NCBI GenBank assembly: GCA_022823775.1
Contig: JAJEHI010000045.1
Coordinates: forward strand, 1 to 49,894
Direction of reading: 5' to 3'
Length of the DNA stretch: 49,894 nt
DNA from: Defluviicoccus sp.
GTDB lineage: Bacteria; Pseudomonadota; Alphaproteobacteria; MPNO01
The notes under the pieces are model-generated. The model ran no database searches, was not told the DNA's origin, and worked only from the letters and a program-made list of their open reading frames with translations. Below, piece by piece: positions 1 to 9,288 of the stretch (position 1 is the first letter of the stretch; the number at the start of each line of letters is the position of its first letter). A program made the position numbers and the translations under genes.

Positions 1-107
1 AGCGCTCCAAATCCTTCGCCGCCGTCCGCGCCGCCAAACGCCCGGACTTCAAGAACATCCAGGACAAGGTCGACGCGAGGCGCCGGCCGGCGGAAACCGG
101 AGACTAG
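1..107 (+). CDS. C-terminal end of an unidentified gene (5' end outside the window)
   Basis: A reading frame enters from the left edge in the third frame and ends at a TAG at 105-107, giving 34 residues rich in Lys, Arg and Ala (it begins RSKSFAAVRAAKRPDF). The other two forward frames read as Pro/Arg/Ser-rich text with no protein character, so this one is the most likely coding frame. It is too short to assign to a family. A palindromic repeat follows directly, as is usual after gene ends in this genome. Confidence 0.4.
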   Translation, partial: RSKSFAAVRAAKRPDFKNIQDKVDARRRPAETGD

Positions 108-123
108 AGCGATATCCGATTGC

Positions 124-237
124 CGCGGCCCCCCTCTCCCCAACCCTCTCCCCGCGGGGGAGAGGGGACTCGCTTGGCGACCCCTTCCCTGCCTTCTCCC
201 CTCCCGCTTGCGGGAGGGGCCGGGGGAGGGTTGCCGC
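124..237. repeat. Bipartite palindromic intergenic repeat, copy 1
   Basis: Two G+C-rich hairpin halves are visible. The first pairs CCCTCTCCCC with GGGGGAGAGGGG around 134-167, and the second pairs CCCCTCCCGC with GCGGGAGGGG around 198-220. The same two halves recur in opposite order at 12164-12290 and 22160-22325, and one half recurs near 34898-34935, so this is a dispersed family. It lies between a gene end and a convergent gene end (the next minus-strand gene stops at 331). No protein is expected here. Confidence 0.75.
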
Positions 238-330
238 CCGGTCAGATCGTGAAATGCCGCAGTGTCGCGCTTCGGAAGTTCCCACGCATACGGCGAGGCG
301 AGTACGCCGGCCGCGTGCGGGACGCGCGAA

Positions 331-1383
331 TCAGTTCGCCTCGGCGAGAAGGCGGTGCTGCTTGAGGATGTCGGCGAGCGAGTCCGGATCGCCGCGTCCG
401 AGACCGCATTCGGCGGCGATGCCGGAGACGGTCGCGAACTTGCGCGCCTCGGCGAGCTTCCTTGCGTTCCCCTCCGGGTCGCCCTCGTGCACCAGGCCGA
501 GATAGAGCGCCGTCCCGTCCTCGAGCGCGAGGTCGGCGAGGGGCTCGAAGAACGCGGTGTCGCTCCGGTCCCTGGGCACCGGCATGTGGATGTACTGGAC
601 CGGCCGGTCCACCGCATCCGATATGCCATTGGCGATCTCGACGCAGACTTCGAGGTCCCTGGGCTGTACCAGGTGCTCGTCCTGCGGACTGCCGTAGCAG
701 AGGTGGTAACCGAGGTCGATGTCGCCCGGCACCATGTCGCCGACGTCGCCTAGCGAGTCGAGGATCCGCTCGCGATGGTCTCCTTCGAGGCCGTAATATC
801 CCTCCCACATCAGCACCTCGATGCAGACATCCCACTGGTAAACGATCCGGTCGTGCGGCAGGGCCTCGGAGATGCGTCCGAACTCGTCGCGCAGGTGGGC
901 GGCGTATGCCGGGACGAAGTCGTCGTAGGCGTTCGGCGACATGAAGTTGAAGGCGATCGCAAGCGGCGGCGCCATGCAGATCTGGTACTTGACCGAAGCG
1001 GGAATCGCGCCGTCCGCTTGGAGCCGCGCGAAAATCCCGTAATTGCGGATGGCATCCTCCGCATAGCCGGTGGCGAAGGTCAGGGTCGCCGGGTCGACCC
1101 CTTTGCGGACGCGCAGGCGATCCACCGTATAGACCACCTTGCCGTCCCACTGGGTGAAGGCGAAAGGCGGCACGGTCGGGTCGATCTCCAGGTCCGGATG
1201 GGACTTGAGCTGGTCGGCGATAAAGCTGATCCAGCGTCTGCGCCGTCCGGTCTCGCCGTCCGGCAGGCACAGCATGTGGGGCCCCAGCGCGTCGCCGATC
1301 GTGCGGAACGAGGTTTCCGCGTCCGGAAGCGGCAGGCTGCCGATCATGTGCACCGCGAGCCCGCGGCCTGCGTCTGCGCCCAT
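331..1383 (-). CDS. MetE/UROD-like barrel protein with a conserved zinc-site pattern
   Basis: This 350-residue protein resembles the C-terminal catalytic barrel of cobalamin-independent methionine synthase without the N-terminal half (full MetE is about 750 residues). The GSLPLPD segment near residue 15 matches the start of that barrel. His227-x-Cys229 in YHLCYG matches the MetE zinc motif H-x-C-Y, and Cys326 in AAECGLG matches the last zinc ligand. A thiol-dependent methyl or alkyl transfer is therefore plausible; the substrate is unknown. The ATG at 1383 is chosen because GGGGAGGAC lies just upstream. The gene is divergent from the dioxygenase-family gene at 1520, with 136 bases between them, suggesting shared control. 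Confidence 0.75.
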   Translation of the reverse strand: MGADAGRGLAVHMIGSLPLPDAETSFRTIGDALGPHMLCLPDGETGRRRRWISFIADQLKSHPDLEIDPTVPPFAFTQWDGKVVYTVDRLRVRKGVDPATLTFATGYAEDAIRNYGIFARLQADGAIPASVKYQICMAPPLAIAFNFMSPNAYDDFVPAYAAHLRDEFGRISEALPHDRIVYQWDVCIEVLMWEGYYGLEGDHRERILDSLGDVGDMVPGDIDLGYHLCYGSPQDEHLVQPRDLEVCVEIANGISDAVDRPVQYIHMPVPRDRSDTAFFEPLADLALEDGTALYLGLVHEGDPEGNARKLAEARKFATVSGIAAECGLGRGDPDSLADILKQHRLLAEAN

Positions 1384-1519
1384 CGCGGTCCTCCCCCTGC
1401 GATACCGGCCCGAGTGTGACGGCGGATGCGGCGGGCTGTCCAGAGCTCCGCCTCGTGTTGACCCCATGTGGGGCCCTTCCTACGCTCGCCGCCGCTGCCT
1501 TCCGACGGAGAGAGTCCGC

Positions 1520-2329
1520 GTGCCCAAGACGCTCGGCGAAGAACAGGTGGCGGGGTTCCGCCGCGACGGTTTCGTCTTCCCCATGGACGGGCTTTCGACC
1601 GAGGAAGCGGCGGCCGCAGTCGACTGCCTGGAACGCTACGAGCGCGAAACCGGCGAGACGGCGCAGGCAACCCTTGCCCTCAAGTCGCATCTCCCGTTCC
1701 GGCTGTTCAGCGACATCGTCCGCCATCCCCGAATCCTCGACGCGGTGGAGGACCTGATCGGCCCCGATATCCTGTGCTGGGGGTCGAGTTTTTTCGTCAA
1801 GGAGGCCCGGGATCCCGGCTACGTGTCGTGGCATTGCGATACCTACTATTACGGGATCGAGCCCCGGGAGACGATCACCGCCTGGGTTGCGTTCACGCCG
1901 TCCAACCGCGAATCGGGCTGTATTCGCTGCATCCCGGGAAGCCACTTGGCCGAGACCGCGTTCGACGAAACCCCCGACCCCGACAATCTGCTGACGCGCG
2001 GCCAGACGACGCGGGACGTGGACGAGAGCCGGGCGGTCTACATGCCGCTCGAAGCGGGACAGTTCTCGATCCACCACGAATGCACGGTTCATTCGTCGGA
2101 GCCCAACGCTGCGGACTATCGGAGGATCGGGCTTTCGATCCACTACTGCCCCACCCACGCCCGCCAGACCCGCTATACGGGACAACGACCCTCGGCCGCG
2201 CTGGTGCGCGGCACCGACCGCTTCGGCCACTGGGACCGAGAGCCCCGGACGGAAGTCGCGTTCGACGCGGCGGCGGCTGCGAGGATGAAGGCGATCCGCG
2301 CCGGCTTCATCGGTCGGCGGCGGGATTAG
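1520..2329 (+). CDS. Phytanoyl-CoA dioxygenase (PhyH) family protein
   Basis: This 269-residue protein belongs to the Fe(II)/2-oxoglutarate oxygenases of the PhyH family. The iron-binding facial triad is visible as His105-x-Asp107 in SWHCDTYY and His191 in TVHSSEPN. Arg202 in RRIGLSIHY is the expected 2-oxoglutarate anchor, and the family-typical IPGSH stands at 138-142. These enzymes hydroxylate small organic molecules; the substrate cannot be read from the sequence. The GTG at 1520 is chosen as start because a GGAG run lies just upstream and similarity begins there. It faces the MetE-barrel gene across a short divergent spacer, and tRNA genes follow. Confidence 0.85.
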   Translation: MPKTLGEEQVAGFRRDGFVFPMDGLSTEEAAAAVDCLERYERETGETAQATLALKSHLPFRLFSDIVRHPRILDAVEDLIGPDILCWGSSFFVKEARDPGYVSWHCDTYYYGIEPRETITAWVAFTPSNRESGCIRCIPGSHLAETAFDETPDPDNLLTRGQTTRDVDESRAVYMPLEAGQFSIHHECTVHSSEPNAADYRRIGLSIHYCPTHARQTRYTGQRPSAALVRGTDRFGHWDREPRTEVAFDAAAAARMKAIRAGFIGRRRD

Positions 2330-2376
2330 GGAAAGGCCGGCCGCGTCCTTACCGAAGCGGCATCGCCCGGGCCGGG

Positions 2377-2453
2377 TGGCGGGAGTGACGGGACTCGAAC
2401 CCGCGGCCTCTGGCGTGACAGGCCAGCGCTCTAACCATCTGAGCTACACCCCC
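2377..2453 (-). tRNA. tRNA-Asp (anticodon GTC)
   Basis: The minus strand folds into a complete 77-nt cloverleaf. The acceptor arm pairs GGGGGTG with CACTCCC (one G-U pair), the anticodon stem CTGGC/GCCAG carries loop CTGTCAC with anticodon GTC, and the T arm has GGTTCGAGTCC. The CCA end is encoded at 2377-2379 after discriminator G. Confidence 0.97.
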
Positions 2454-2546
2454 AAACCGGGCGACGATGTAGAACGCCGGGCATCGCGGTGTCAATAACC
2501 GGAAGTGCGCGACCCGCGGCGGCGACGCATCGGCGTTCGGAATAAA

Positions 2547-2622
2547 TGGTGGGCGGTGACGGGATCGAACCGCCGACTTCCACGGTGTAAACGTGGCGCT
2601 CTACCGGCTGAGCTAACCGCCC
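2547..2622 (-). tRNA. tRNA-Val (anticodon TAC)
   Basis: The minus strand gives a 76-nt cloverleaf. Acceptor arm GGGCGGT pairs with ACCGCCC, the anticodon stem CCACG/CGTGG holds loop TTTACAC with anticodon TAC, the T arm has GGTTCGATCCC, and CCA is encoded at 2547-2549. It lies 93 bases upstream of tRNA-Asp on the same strand and downstream of hupB. Confidence 0.97.
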
Positions 2623-2679
2623 GCGCGGCGCGACCCTAGACGGGCACCGGCATCCCCGTCAAACGCGGGCAGGGAATCA

Positions 2680-2700
2680 TGCCGCCAGGGACCGGCGGCA
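2680..2700 (-). terminator. Stem-loop downstream of hupB, possible terminator without U tract
   Basis: A perfect 7-bp inverted repeat, TGCCGCC and GGCGGCA, encloses a 7-base loop. It starts 46 bases past the hupB stop on the minus strand. No T-run follows, so it may be a transcript-end stabiliser rather than a true intrinsic terminator. Confidence 0.35.
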
Positions 2701-2746
2701 CGACCGAGACTCGATTCCGGGCGGCGGCGCCGCGCCGTCGCCCAGG

Positions 2747-3019
2747 CTAGTTGACGGCGTCCTTGAGCGCCTTGCCCGCCTTGAACTTGGGCTGCATCGA
2801 CGCCGCTATCTGGATGGTTTCGCCGGTCCGGGGATTTCTGCCGGTCGACGCCGCGCGGCGCGAGACGCTGAACGTCCCGAAGCCCACCACGCGCACCTCG
2901 TCGCCGCTCTTCAGCGACGCGGTAATGCAGTCGAACACCGCGTCGACGGCTTTCGTCGAATCGGCCCTCGAAATACCGGCGTTTTCCGCCACCGACTGGA
3001 CAAGATCGCTCTTGTTCAC
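2747..3019 (-). CDS. hupB: DNA-binding protein HU
   Basis: This 90-residue protein is full length for the HU/IHF family. It has the helical dimer body at the N-terminus (MNKSDLVQSVAENAGISR), the GFGTFSV strand, and the DNA-clasping arm GRNPRTGETIQI. HU bends and compacts DNA as a dimer. The start is GTG at 3019, supported by GGAGG a few bases upstream. It follows lon on the same strand, the usual order in alphaproteobacteria, but an intrinsic terminator at 3158-3185 separates the two, so it probably has its own promoter in the A/T-rich stretch 3120-3157. Confidence 0.97.
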   Translation of the reverse strand: MNKSDLVQSVAENAGISRADSTKAVDAVFDCITASLKSGDEVRVVGFGTFSVSRRAASTGRNPRTGETIQIAASMQPKFKAGKALKDAVN

Positions 3020-3157
3020 CTCACGCCTCCCTCATGGTCTATGACAGGGTACTGGCCTGGAAGCGCGTTAACCAAGCCGCCGAATTTCGGCCATGCGGAA
3101 CCGAAGCCCGCAGAACCGTGACCGAGTGTGTTCGTAAAAAATTCGAGCGTCAATCGA

Positions 3158-3185
3158 GAAAACGGCGGAAATCTGCCGATTTCCG
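3158..3185 (-). terminator. Intrinsic terminator of lon
   Basis: On the minus strand, 40 bases past the lon stop, CGGAAAT and ATTTCCG pair around a 6-base loop (3166-3185). They are followed by a CCGTTTTC tract (3158-3165). This fits a rho-independent terminator closing the clpX-lon transcript before hupB. Confidence 0.65.
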
Positions 3186-3225
3186 GGGGTTTTGCGAATC
3201 ACCTCGGCTGTCGCGGGGCGAAACC

Positions 3226-5628
3226 CTAATGGGTGACCACCCCGCTTACGTCGCTTTGTTCGCCCGCGGGCGGGACCGGCTCGGCCTCTTCCGAGGACCA
3301 CTCGATCGGCACCGGCTGGCGCACCAGCGCCTCGGCGACGATCTCGTCGACGGTGGAAACCGGCACGATGTCGAGATTGCGCTTGACGTTGTCGGGAATC
3401 TCGGCGAGGTCCTTCTCGTTCTCGCGCGGGATCAGCACCTTGCTCAGCCCGCCCCTGAGCGCCGCCAGCAGCTTTTCCTTGAGGCCGCCGATCGGCAGCA
3501 CCCGGCCCCGCAGCGTGATCTCGCCGGTCATCGCGACGTCGCGCCGGACCGGAATGCCGGTCAGCGCGGAGACGATCGAGGTGCACATCGCGACGCCGGC
3601 CGAAGGGCCGTCCTTCGGCGTCGCTCCTTCCGGCACGTGGACGTGGATGTCGCGCTTTTCGAACACGGTCGGCTTGATGCCGAACACGGCGCTCCGCGAG
3701 CGCACGTAGCTGCGCGCGGCCTGCACCGATTCCTGCATCACGTCGCCGAGCTTGCCGGTATGGGCGATCGTTCCCTTGCCCGGCAGGATCACCGCCTCGA
3801 CCGACAGCATCTCGCCGCCGATCTCGGTCCAGGCGAGCCCGGTGGTGACGCCGACCAGGTCCTCTTCTTCCACCTCGCCGAATCGGTAGCGCCTGACGCC
3901 CGCGTATTTCTCCAGCGAGCGCCTGGTGACCCTGACCCGCTTGCGGTCCCCGGTCAGCACGTCCTTGATCGCCTTCCTCGCCAGGTTGGCGAGCTCGCGC
4001 TCGAGGTTCCGCACTCCCGCCTCGCGGGTGTAGTAGCGGATCAGGTCGCGCAGCGCGTCGTCCGAGATCGACCACTCGCCGTCTTTCAGCCCGTGCGCCT
4101 TGACCTGCTTCGCGATCAGATGGCGCTTGGCGATCTCGACCTTCTCGTCCTCGGTGTAGCCGGCGAGCCGGATGATCTCCATCCGGTCCATCAGCGGCTG
4201 CGGCATCCGGAGCGTGTTGGCCGTGGTCACGAAAAGCACGTCGGAGAGGTCGTAATCGACCTCCAGATAGTGGTCGTTGAAGGTGTTGTTCTGCTCGGGG
4301 TCGAGCACTTCCAGCAGCGCCGAGGAAGGATCGCCGCGCCAGTCGGCGCCGAGCTTGTCCACCTCGTCCAGCAGGAACAGCGGGTTCGACGTCTTGGCCT
4401 TCTTCATGCCTTGGACGACCTTGCCCGGCATCGAGCCGATATAGGTCCGGCGGTGGCCGCGGATCTCCGCCTCGTCGCGCACCCCGCCGAGCGACATGCG
4501 CACGAAGTTGCGCCCCGTGGCGCGGGCGATCGACTTGCCGAGCGAGGTCTTGCCCACGCCGGGCGGGCCGACCAGGCACAGGATCGGGCCCTTCACCTTG
4601 CGCACGCGCTGCTGCACGGCGAGGTATTCGACGATCCGCTCCTTGACCTTCTCTAGCCCGTAATGGTCCTCGTCCAGCACGCGTTGCGCGCCGCCGAGGT
4701 CGCGTTTGATCTTGGAGCGCTTCTTCCACGGAATGTTGAGCAGCCAGTCGAGGTAGTTGCGCACCACCGTCGCCTCGGCCGACATCGGACTCATCGAGCG
4801 CAGCTTCTTCAGCTCCTGGAGTGCCTTCTCGCGCGCTTCCTTCGACAGCTTGGTCTTGGCGATGCGTTCCTCGATCTCGCCCGCCTCGTCGCGGCCGTCC
4901 TCGCTTTCGCCGAGCTCCTTCTGGATCGCCTTGAGCTGCTCGTTGAGATAGTACTCGCGCTGCGTCTTCTCCATCTGCCGCTTGACGCGGTTGCGGATGC
5001 GCTTCTCCACCTGGAGGACGCCGATCTCACTCTCCATGAAGCCGTAGGCCCGTTCCAGCCGCTCCTCGACGCCGACCGTCTCCAGCAGTTCCTGCTTCTC
5101 CGAGATCTTCAGCGCGAGATGCGAGGCGATGGTATCGGCGAGCTTGCTCGGATCGTCGATTTGATTAAGCGAAACAAGGACTTCCGGAGGAATTTTCTTG
5201 TTCAGCTTTATGTACTGCTCGAACTGCTTCACCACCGAGCGCGACAGCGCCTCCAGCTCGTCCGGATCCTCCGGCGTGTCGTCGACGAGCTCGGCTTCCG
5301 CCTGGAAATAGTCGTCGGTCTGGGTGAAATCGACGATCTTCGCGCGCCTCGATCCCTCGACCAGGACCTTGACCGTGCCGTCCGGCAGCTTGAGCAGTTG
5401 CAGCACCGTGCCGACGGTGCCGAGAGCGTGGATATCCTCCGGCGCGGGGTCGTCCTGGCTGGCATTCTTCTGGGCGACCAGAAGGATCTGCTTGTCGTCC
5501 TTCATCACGTCTTCGAGCGCGCGCACCGATTTCTCGCGGCCGACGAAGAGCGGCACGATCATGTGCGGGAAGACGACGATGTCCCTCAGCGGGAGAAGCG
5601 GAAAGACTGGGCGCGGAGAATCTGACAT
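3226..5628 (-). CDS. lon: ATP-dependent protease Lon (LonA)
   Basis: This 800-residue protein has the full LonA architecture and length. The N-terminal substrate-binding domain ([13 protein letters not shown]) and coiled segment run to about residue 300. The AAA+ module follows with Walker A GPPGVGKT at 354-361 and Walker [10 protein letters not shown] at 417-425. The protease domain has Ser676 in PKDGPSAG and Lys719 in GGLKEK, the catalytic dyad with the spacing known from E. coli Lon. It degrades misfolded and regulatory proteins in the cytoplasm. It lies 137 bases downstream of clpX and upstream of hupB. The acidic tail after residue 775 is variable in the family. Confidence 0.99.
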   Translation of the reverse strand: MSDSPRPVFPLLPLRDIVVFPHMIVPLFVGREKSVRALEDVMKDDKQILLVAQKNASQDDPAPEDIHALGTVGTVLQLLKLPDGTVKVLVEGSRRAKIVDFTQTDDYFQAEAELVDDTPEDPDELEALSRSVVKQFEQYIKLNKKIPPEVLVSLNQIDDPSKLADTIASHLALKISEKQELLETVGVEERLERAYGFMESEIGVLQVEKRIRNRVKRQMEKTQREYYLNEQLKAIQKELGESEDGRDEAGEIEERIAKTKLSKEAREKALQELKKLRSMSPMSAEATVVRNYLDWLLNIPWKKRSKIKRDLGGAQRVLDEDHYGLEKVKERIVEYLAVQQRVRKVKGPILCLVGPPGVGKTSLGKSIARATGRNFVRMSLGGVRDEAEIRGHRRTYIGSMPGKVVQGMKKAKTSNPLFLLDEVDKLGADWRGDPSSALLEVLDPEQNNTFNDHYLEVDYDLSDVLFVTTANTLRMPQPLMDRMEIIRLAGYTEDEKVEIAKRHLIAKQVKAHGLKDGEWSISDDALRDLIRYYTREAGVRNLERELANLARKAIKDVLTGDRKRVRVTRRSLEKYAGVRRYRFGEVEEEDLVGVTTGLAWTEIGGEMLSVEAVILPGKGTIAHTGKLGDVMQESVQAARSYVRSRSAVFGIKPTVFEKRDIHVHVPEGATPKDGPSAGVAMCTSIVSALTGIPVRRDVAMTGEITLRGRVLPIGGLKEKLLAALRGGLSKVLIPRENEKDLAEIPDNVKRNLDIVPVSTVDEIVAEALVRQPVPIEWSSEEAEPVPPAGEQSDVSGVVTH

Positions 5629-5765
5629 GGCGCGATCCGAACCTGTTTAAGCGGACCCGCCGCCGGACGCGGCGCCGGGCTTTCGAGGCAGGAGAATAAC
5701 ATGGATTCGACGGTCGAAACTTCAACCCCGTCGACTCGGCGGGAAAACCGGCATCGCGCTGCCCG

Positions 5766-7031
5766 CTAGGCGGTCGAGCCGCTCTCCTCCAGCCGGTCCG
5801 CGTAAATATAGAGCGGCTTGGCGCGGCCCTCGACGACCTCGCCGTTGATGGCGATCTCCTCGACGTCGTCGAGCCCGGGCAAATCGAACATGGTCTCCAG
5901 CAGGATCGACTCGAGAATCGAGCGGAGCCCGCGCGCGCCGGTCTTGCGGTTGATCGCCTTGAGCGCGACCGCCTTGAGCGCGTCCTCGGTGAAGTTGAGC
6001 TCGACGTCCTCCATCTCGAACAGCCGGCCGTACTGTTTGATCAGCGCGTTCTTGGGACGGGTCAGGATCTGGACCAGCGCGTCCTCGGTCAGATCCTCCA
6101 GCGTGGCGATCACCGGCAGCCGGCCGACGAATTCCGGGATCAGGCCGAATTTCAGCAGATCCTCGGGCTCGATCCCGCGCAGGATCTCGCCGGTCGCCCG
6201 GTCGTCCGGGCTCCTGACGTCTGCTCCGAAGCCGATCTGGGTCCCCTGCCCCCGGGCGGAGATGATCTTCTCCAGCCCGGAGAAGGCGCCGCCGCATATG
6301 AACAGGATGTTGGTGGTGTCGACCTGCAGGAACTCCTGCTGCGGATGCTTGCGCCCACCCTGGGGCGGCACCGAGGCGACGGTGCCCTCCATGATCTTCA
6401 AGAGCGCCTGCTGGACCCCCTCGCCCGAGACGTCGCGGGTGATCGAGGGGTTGTCCGACTTGCGCGAGATCTTGTCGACCTCGTCGATATAGACGATGCC
6501 GCGCTGGGCGCGCTCCACGTTGTAGTCGGCGGCCTGGAGCAGCTTGAGGATGATGTTCTCGACATCCTCGCCGACATAGCCCGCCTCGGTGAGCGTGGTC
6601 GCATCGGCCATGGTGAACGGCACGTCGAGGATGCGCGCCAGCGTCTGGGCCAAGAGCGTCTTGCCGCAGCCGGTCGGCCCGATCAGCACGATGTTCGACT
6701 TGGCGATCTCGATCTCGTTGTTCTTGGTGCCGTGCGAGAGCCGCTTGTAGTGGTTGTGCACGGCGACCGAGAGCACGCGCTTGGCGTGGTCCTGGCCGAT
6801 CACGTAATCGTCGAGGACGGTGCAGATCTCGCGCGGGGTCGGCACGCCGTCGCGCGACTTGACCAGCGTGGTCTTGCTCTCTTCGCGGATGATGTCCATG
6901 CAGAGCTCGACGCACTCGTCGCAGATGAACACCGTCGGACCCGCGATGAGCTTGCGGACCTCGTGCTGGCTCTTGCCGCAGAAAGAACAGTAGAGAACGT
7001 TCTTGGAATCGCCGCTACCGGACTTGTTCAT
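5766..7031 (-). CDS. clpX: ATP-dependent Clp protease ATP-binding subunit ClpX
   Basis: This 421-residue unfoldase is full length. The N-terminal zinc domain has Cys15, Cys18, Cys37 and Cys40. Walker A GPTGCGKT is at 118-125, the pore loop GYVGED at 151-156 and Walker [10 protein letters not shown] around 178-186. The IGFG loop at 266-269 docks ClpX onto ClpP. The partner gene clpP is not next to it but about 15.3 kb away at 22339-22992 on the same strand, which is unusual because the two are normally adjacent. The next minus-strand gene is lon. The start at 7031 is an ATG conserved in the family. Confidence 0.99.
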   Translation of the reverse strand: MNKSGSGDSKNVLYCSFCGKSQHEVRKLIAGPTVFICDECVELCMDIIREESKTTLVKSRDGVPTPREICTVLDDYVIGQDHAKRVLSVAVHNHYKRLSHGTKNNEIEIAKSNIVLIGPTGCGKTLLAQTLARILDVPFTMADATTLTEAGYVGEDVENIILKLLQAADYNVERAQRGIVYIDEVDKISRKSDNPSITRDVSGEGVQQALLKIMEGTVASVPPQGGRKHPQQEFLQVDTTNILFICGGAFSGLEKIISARGQGTQIGFGADVRSPDDRATGEILRGIEPEDLLKFGLIPEFVGRLPVIATLEDLTEDALVQILTRPKNALIKQYGRLFEMEDVELNFTEDALKAVALKAINRKTGARGLRSILESILLETMFDLPGLDDVEEIAINGEVVEGRAKPLYIYADRLEESGSTA

Positions 7032-7224
7032 CTAAACCTCGTCGACACTCGGCGCCGCCGTGAGTCTAACCGAGCCCGCGACAGCCGTCCATCCGCAAAG
7101 TCCGCCGGCCCCGTTTCCGCCGCCGTCGCATGGGCCGGAACGGCGCTCCCGCCACGCGGAAATCCGAGTCGCCGGAACCGGAGGGCACCTCGGGAAACCG
7201 GCCACGACGTCGCAAACGACGAAA

Positions 7225-7316
7225 TTGACGTCGATCTAGTACTCAAGACCCCATTTTTGATACATACCAATATTGAAGTAACTTTATTGCATTCTGAAAG
7301 ACTGCGCCGCGAGCCA
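7225..7316 (+). promoter_or_regulatory. A/T-rich promoter region of the LysR-type gene
   Basis: These 90 bases are strikingly A/T-rich compared with both sides and hold a perfect 8-bp palindrome CAATATTG at 7268-7275, flanked by TAC and GTA. This is where the promoter and autoregulatory site of the downstream LysR gene would be expected; no confident -35/-10 pair was picked out. The remaining spacer toward clpX (7032-7224) shows nothing clear. Confidence 0.4.
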
Positions 7317-8228
7317 ATGAAAAGTAAAAACTTCGATTTGAATCTCTTTAAGGTCCTGGTCGCCCTCTACGAGGAGCGGAACGTCAGCCGGGCGGCGATC
7401 AGGCTGGGCCGGACCCAGTCGGCGATCAGCAATTCGCTGAGAAAGCTGCGCGAATTCATGAACGACCCCCTGTTCGTCCGCGCGCCGGAGGGGCTGATCC
7501 TGACGCCGAAGGCGCGGGAACTGGAAGAACAGGCGCGAGCCGTCATCCGCATGACCGAGTCCGCCCTCTCCGACCGTGACGATTTCGATCCGGTGAACGC
7601 AAACGGTACGTTCCGGATCGGCGCTCCCGACCGGCTCGGGCTGCCCGTCATATTGCCCCTGTTCCAGTCCCTGCACACGCTGACCCCGAACACGTCGCTC
7701 CACCTGATGACGACCGACCGCGAGAGGGCGCTGTCGCTCCTCGACTCCGACGAGGTGGATCTGGTTTTCGGCTGGATCGACGATCCTCCGGCCCGGTTCG
7801 ATACCCTCCTGATGTTCCGGGAAAGGTTCGCCTGCCTGTGCAGGAAGGACCATCCGATCCTTCGCTCCAGCGAATCTCCGGACCTCCCGCTGGTCCTGTC
7901 CTTTCCGCACCTCGTGGTGAGCGTCGCCGCCGACAGCAAGGCCGCATTCGATTTCGTGCTGGCGCGGATGGGAGAAGAACGCGACACCGCGATCCTGGTG
8001 CCCCATTTCCTGATGGTCCCCAACCTGCTCAAGGAAAACCACCTGATCGGCGTTTACACGCAGAGGATCGCCGAGCGCCTGGCCCGCGACTTCGATCTCG
8101 TCGCGCGGCCTTTGTCGACGGAGGTGGAACCGCTGGACCAGTACATGGTCTGGCACAAGCGCTACCAGGCCGACGGAAGGCACCGCTGGTTCAGGGAACA
8201 GATGGCGATCGCCTGCGGGCAGGCGTGA
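7317..8228 (+). CDS. LysR-family transcriptional regulator
   Basis: This 303-residue protein starts with FDLNLFKVLVALYEERNVSRAA, and the helix-turn-helix covers roughly residues 5-64. The sequence type (DLNLL-like start, NPLF/DPLFVR after the recognition helix) matches the NodD/LeuO/PhnT-like branch rather than the CysB-like one. A periplasmic-binding-like effector domain follows from about residue 95. The ATG at 7317 is used because the helix-turn-helix begins at once and the upstream sequence is A/T-rich and noncoding in character. It faces the porin/haloperoxidase pair convergently, so any control of that pair would be at a distance. Effector unknown. Confidence 0.9.
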   Translation: MKSKNFDLNLFKVLVALYEERNVSRAAIRLGRTQSAISNSLRKLREFMNDPLFVRAPEGLILTPKARELEEQARAVIRMTESALSDRDDFDPVNANGTFRIGAPDRLGLPVILPLFQSLHTLTPNTSLHLMTTDRERALSLLDSDEVDLVFGWIDDPPARFDTLLMFRERFACLCRKDHPILRSSESPDLPLVLSFPHLVVSVAADSKAAFDFVLARMGEERDTAILVPHFLMVPNLLKENHLIGVYTQRIAERLARDFDLVARPLSTEVEPLDQYMVWHKRYQADGRHRWFREQMAIACGQA

Positions 8229-8252
8229 ATCGGTTTCTGTCCCGAACGGGGG

Positions 8253-9284
8253 CTAGAAGGCGTATCTGAGCGAGAGGATGCCCCTGGTCTCCCGGGTATC
8301 GACGATGCGGACGGTGCCGGCGTCCGCCCTGGCACGCGCATGGTTGAGGCCGAGATTCGCGGACAGCCCGCGGGCGATGTCGTATTGCGCGCCGAGCGCG
8401 GCGGAGACCTCGTTGTCGTTCTCGATCCGGCCGTAATGCGCCTCCACGGACCAGCCCAGGACGCCGGTCTTTCCGCGAACCCCGGTCGAGACATATCGGC
8501 GGACCGCATCGGGTCCGCGCGAGGACAGGCTCTCGTATCCGAGACCGGCATCGAACGACGTGCTGCCGTATATGACCTCGCCGACCGCCGCGACCGCCGT
8601 GCTGTCGAATTCGGCGGATGAATTCTCCGGGACGTAAGCGCCGCGGCCCGCGCGCAGCGTCAACCGGTAGTCCGTGTCGTTTATGGGACGGCGGAAGGTA
8701 GCGCCCGCCTGAAAACCGGCGTCCTCGTCGACGATCGCGCCGACGACCCAGGGGCCGAACCGGACCGTGTAGCCGCCGCCCCATTCGGCGAGGCCGCCGA
8801 GCGCATCGTCGAATTCGAGCTCTCCGTTCCCCGCGCCGCGCCGCCGGCGGGTTTGCTCCCGGACGAGACCGGACACGTTGCCGCCCGCGATCGTGCCCCA
8901 CGCGCTGCCTACCGAGAGCGCCACGTTGTCCACGTAACGCCTGTCGGAGCGCGAACCGAATCGTTCGCCCGTCGCGTATTGTCCGAAATAGGCGGCGCTG
9001 ACGCGCCAGCGGTTTTGCAGCTGGACCAGCGCGCCCGCCTGGAAGTTGCCGATCGGCCCGGCGGAGACGTCCTGGTCGTCCTCGAAATCCACGGCCACGG
9101 GCGTGTCGAGGAGCCCCTTCAATGTGAGCGTGACATCGCCGATCTCGGCCGCGAGCGGTTCTTCCATGGACGACAGGCGCTCGTAGTTGAGCGGGATGTC
9201 CTGCGCTACGGCGAGCCGCGCGGCGACGGCGAGGACGGCTGCCGCCGCGACCGTCCGGCCGCGGTCCGTTCCGAATATCCGCAT
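8253..9284 (-). CDS. Outer-membrane beta-barrel (porin-like) protein
   Basis: This 343-residue protein has an N-terminal signal peptide (Arg-rich start, an Ala/Val hydrophobic core, cut near AVAQD at about residue 27). It then shows alternating amphipathic strands with many Gly, Tyr and Asp, and ends in LSLRYAF, the terminal-Phe signature recognised for outer-membrane insertion. It looks like the Gram-negative porins of alphaproteobacteria. It begins only 4 bases after the stop of the haloperoxidase gene on the same strand, so the two are probably translated together. It may supply halide, peroxide or organic substrate to the periplasm; that link is inference. Confidence 0.82.
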   Translation of the reverse strand: MRIFGTDRGRTVAAAAVLAVAARLAVAQDIPLNYERLSSMEEPLAAEIGDVTLTLKGLLDTPVAVDFEDDQDVSAGPIGNFQAGALVQLQNRWRVSAAYFGQYATGERFGSRSDRRYVDNVALSVGSAWGTIAGGNVSGLVREQTRRRRGAGNGELEFDDALGGLAEWGGGYTVRFGPWVVGAIVDEDAGFQAGATFRRPINDTDYRLTLRAGRGAYVPENSSAEFDSTAVAAVGEVIYGSTSFDAGLGYESLSSRGPDAVRRYVSTGVRGKTGVLGWSVEAHYGRIENDNEVSAALGAQYDIARGLSANLGLNHARARADAGTVRIVDTRETRGILSLRYAF

Positions 9285-9288
9285 GAGT

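Noticed and set aside
242-2230. A 662-codon open frame on the minus strand across two genes
   Set aside because: It runs antisense or out of frame through the MetE-barrel and PhyH genes and is Arg/Pro-rich; long open shadow frames are expected at this G+C content.
2377-2622. tRNA genes as integration sites of an island
   Set aside because: Both tRNAs are complete, no integrase gene is near, and no second copy of a tRNA 3' end was seen in the window.
3125-3153. hupB promoter (TTGACG and CACACT, 17 bases apart, minus strand)
   Set aside because: The -35 is plausible but the -10 is poor, so it is not listed as a feature.
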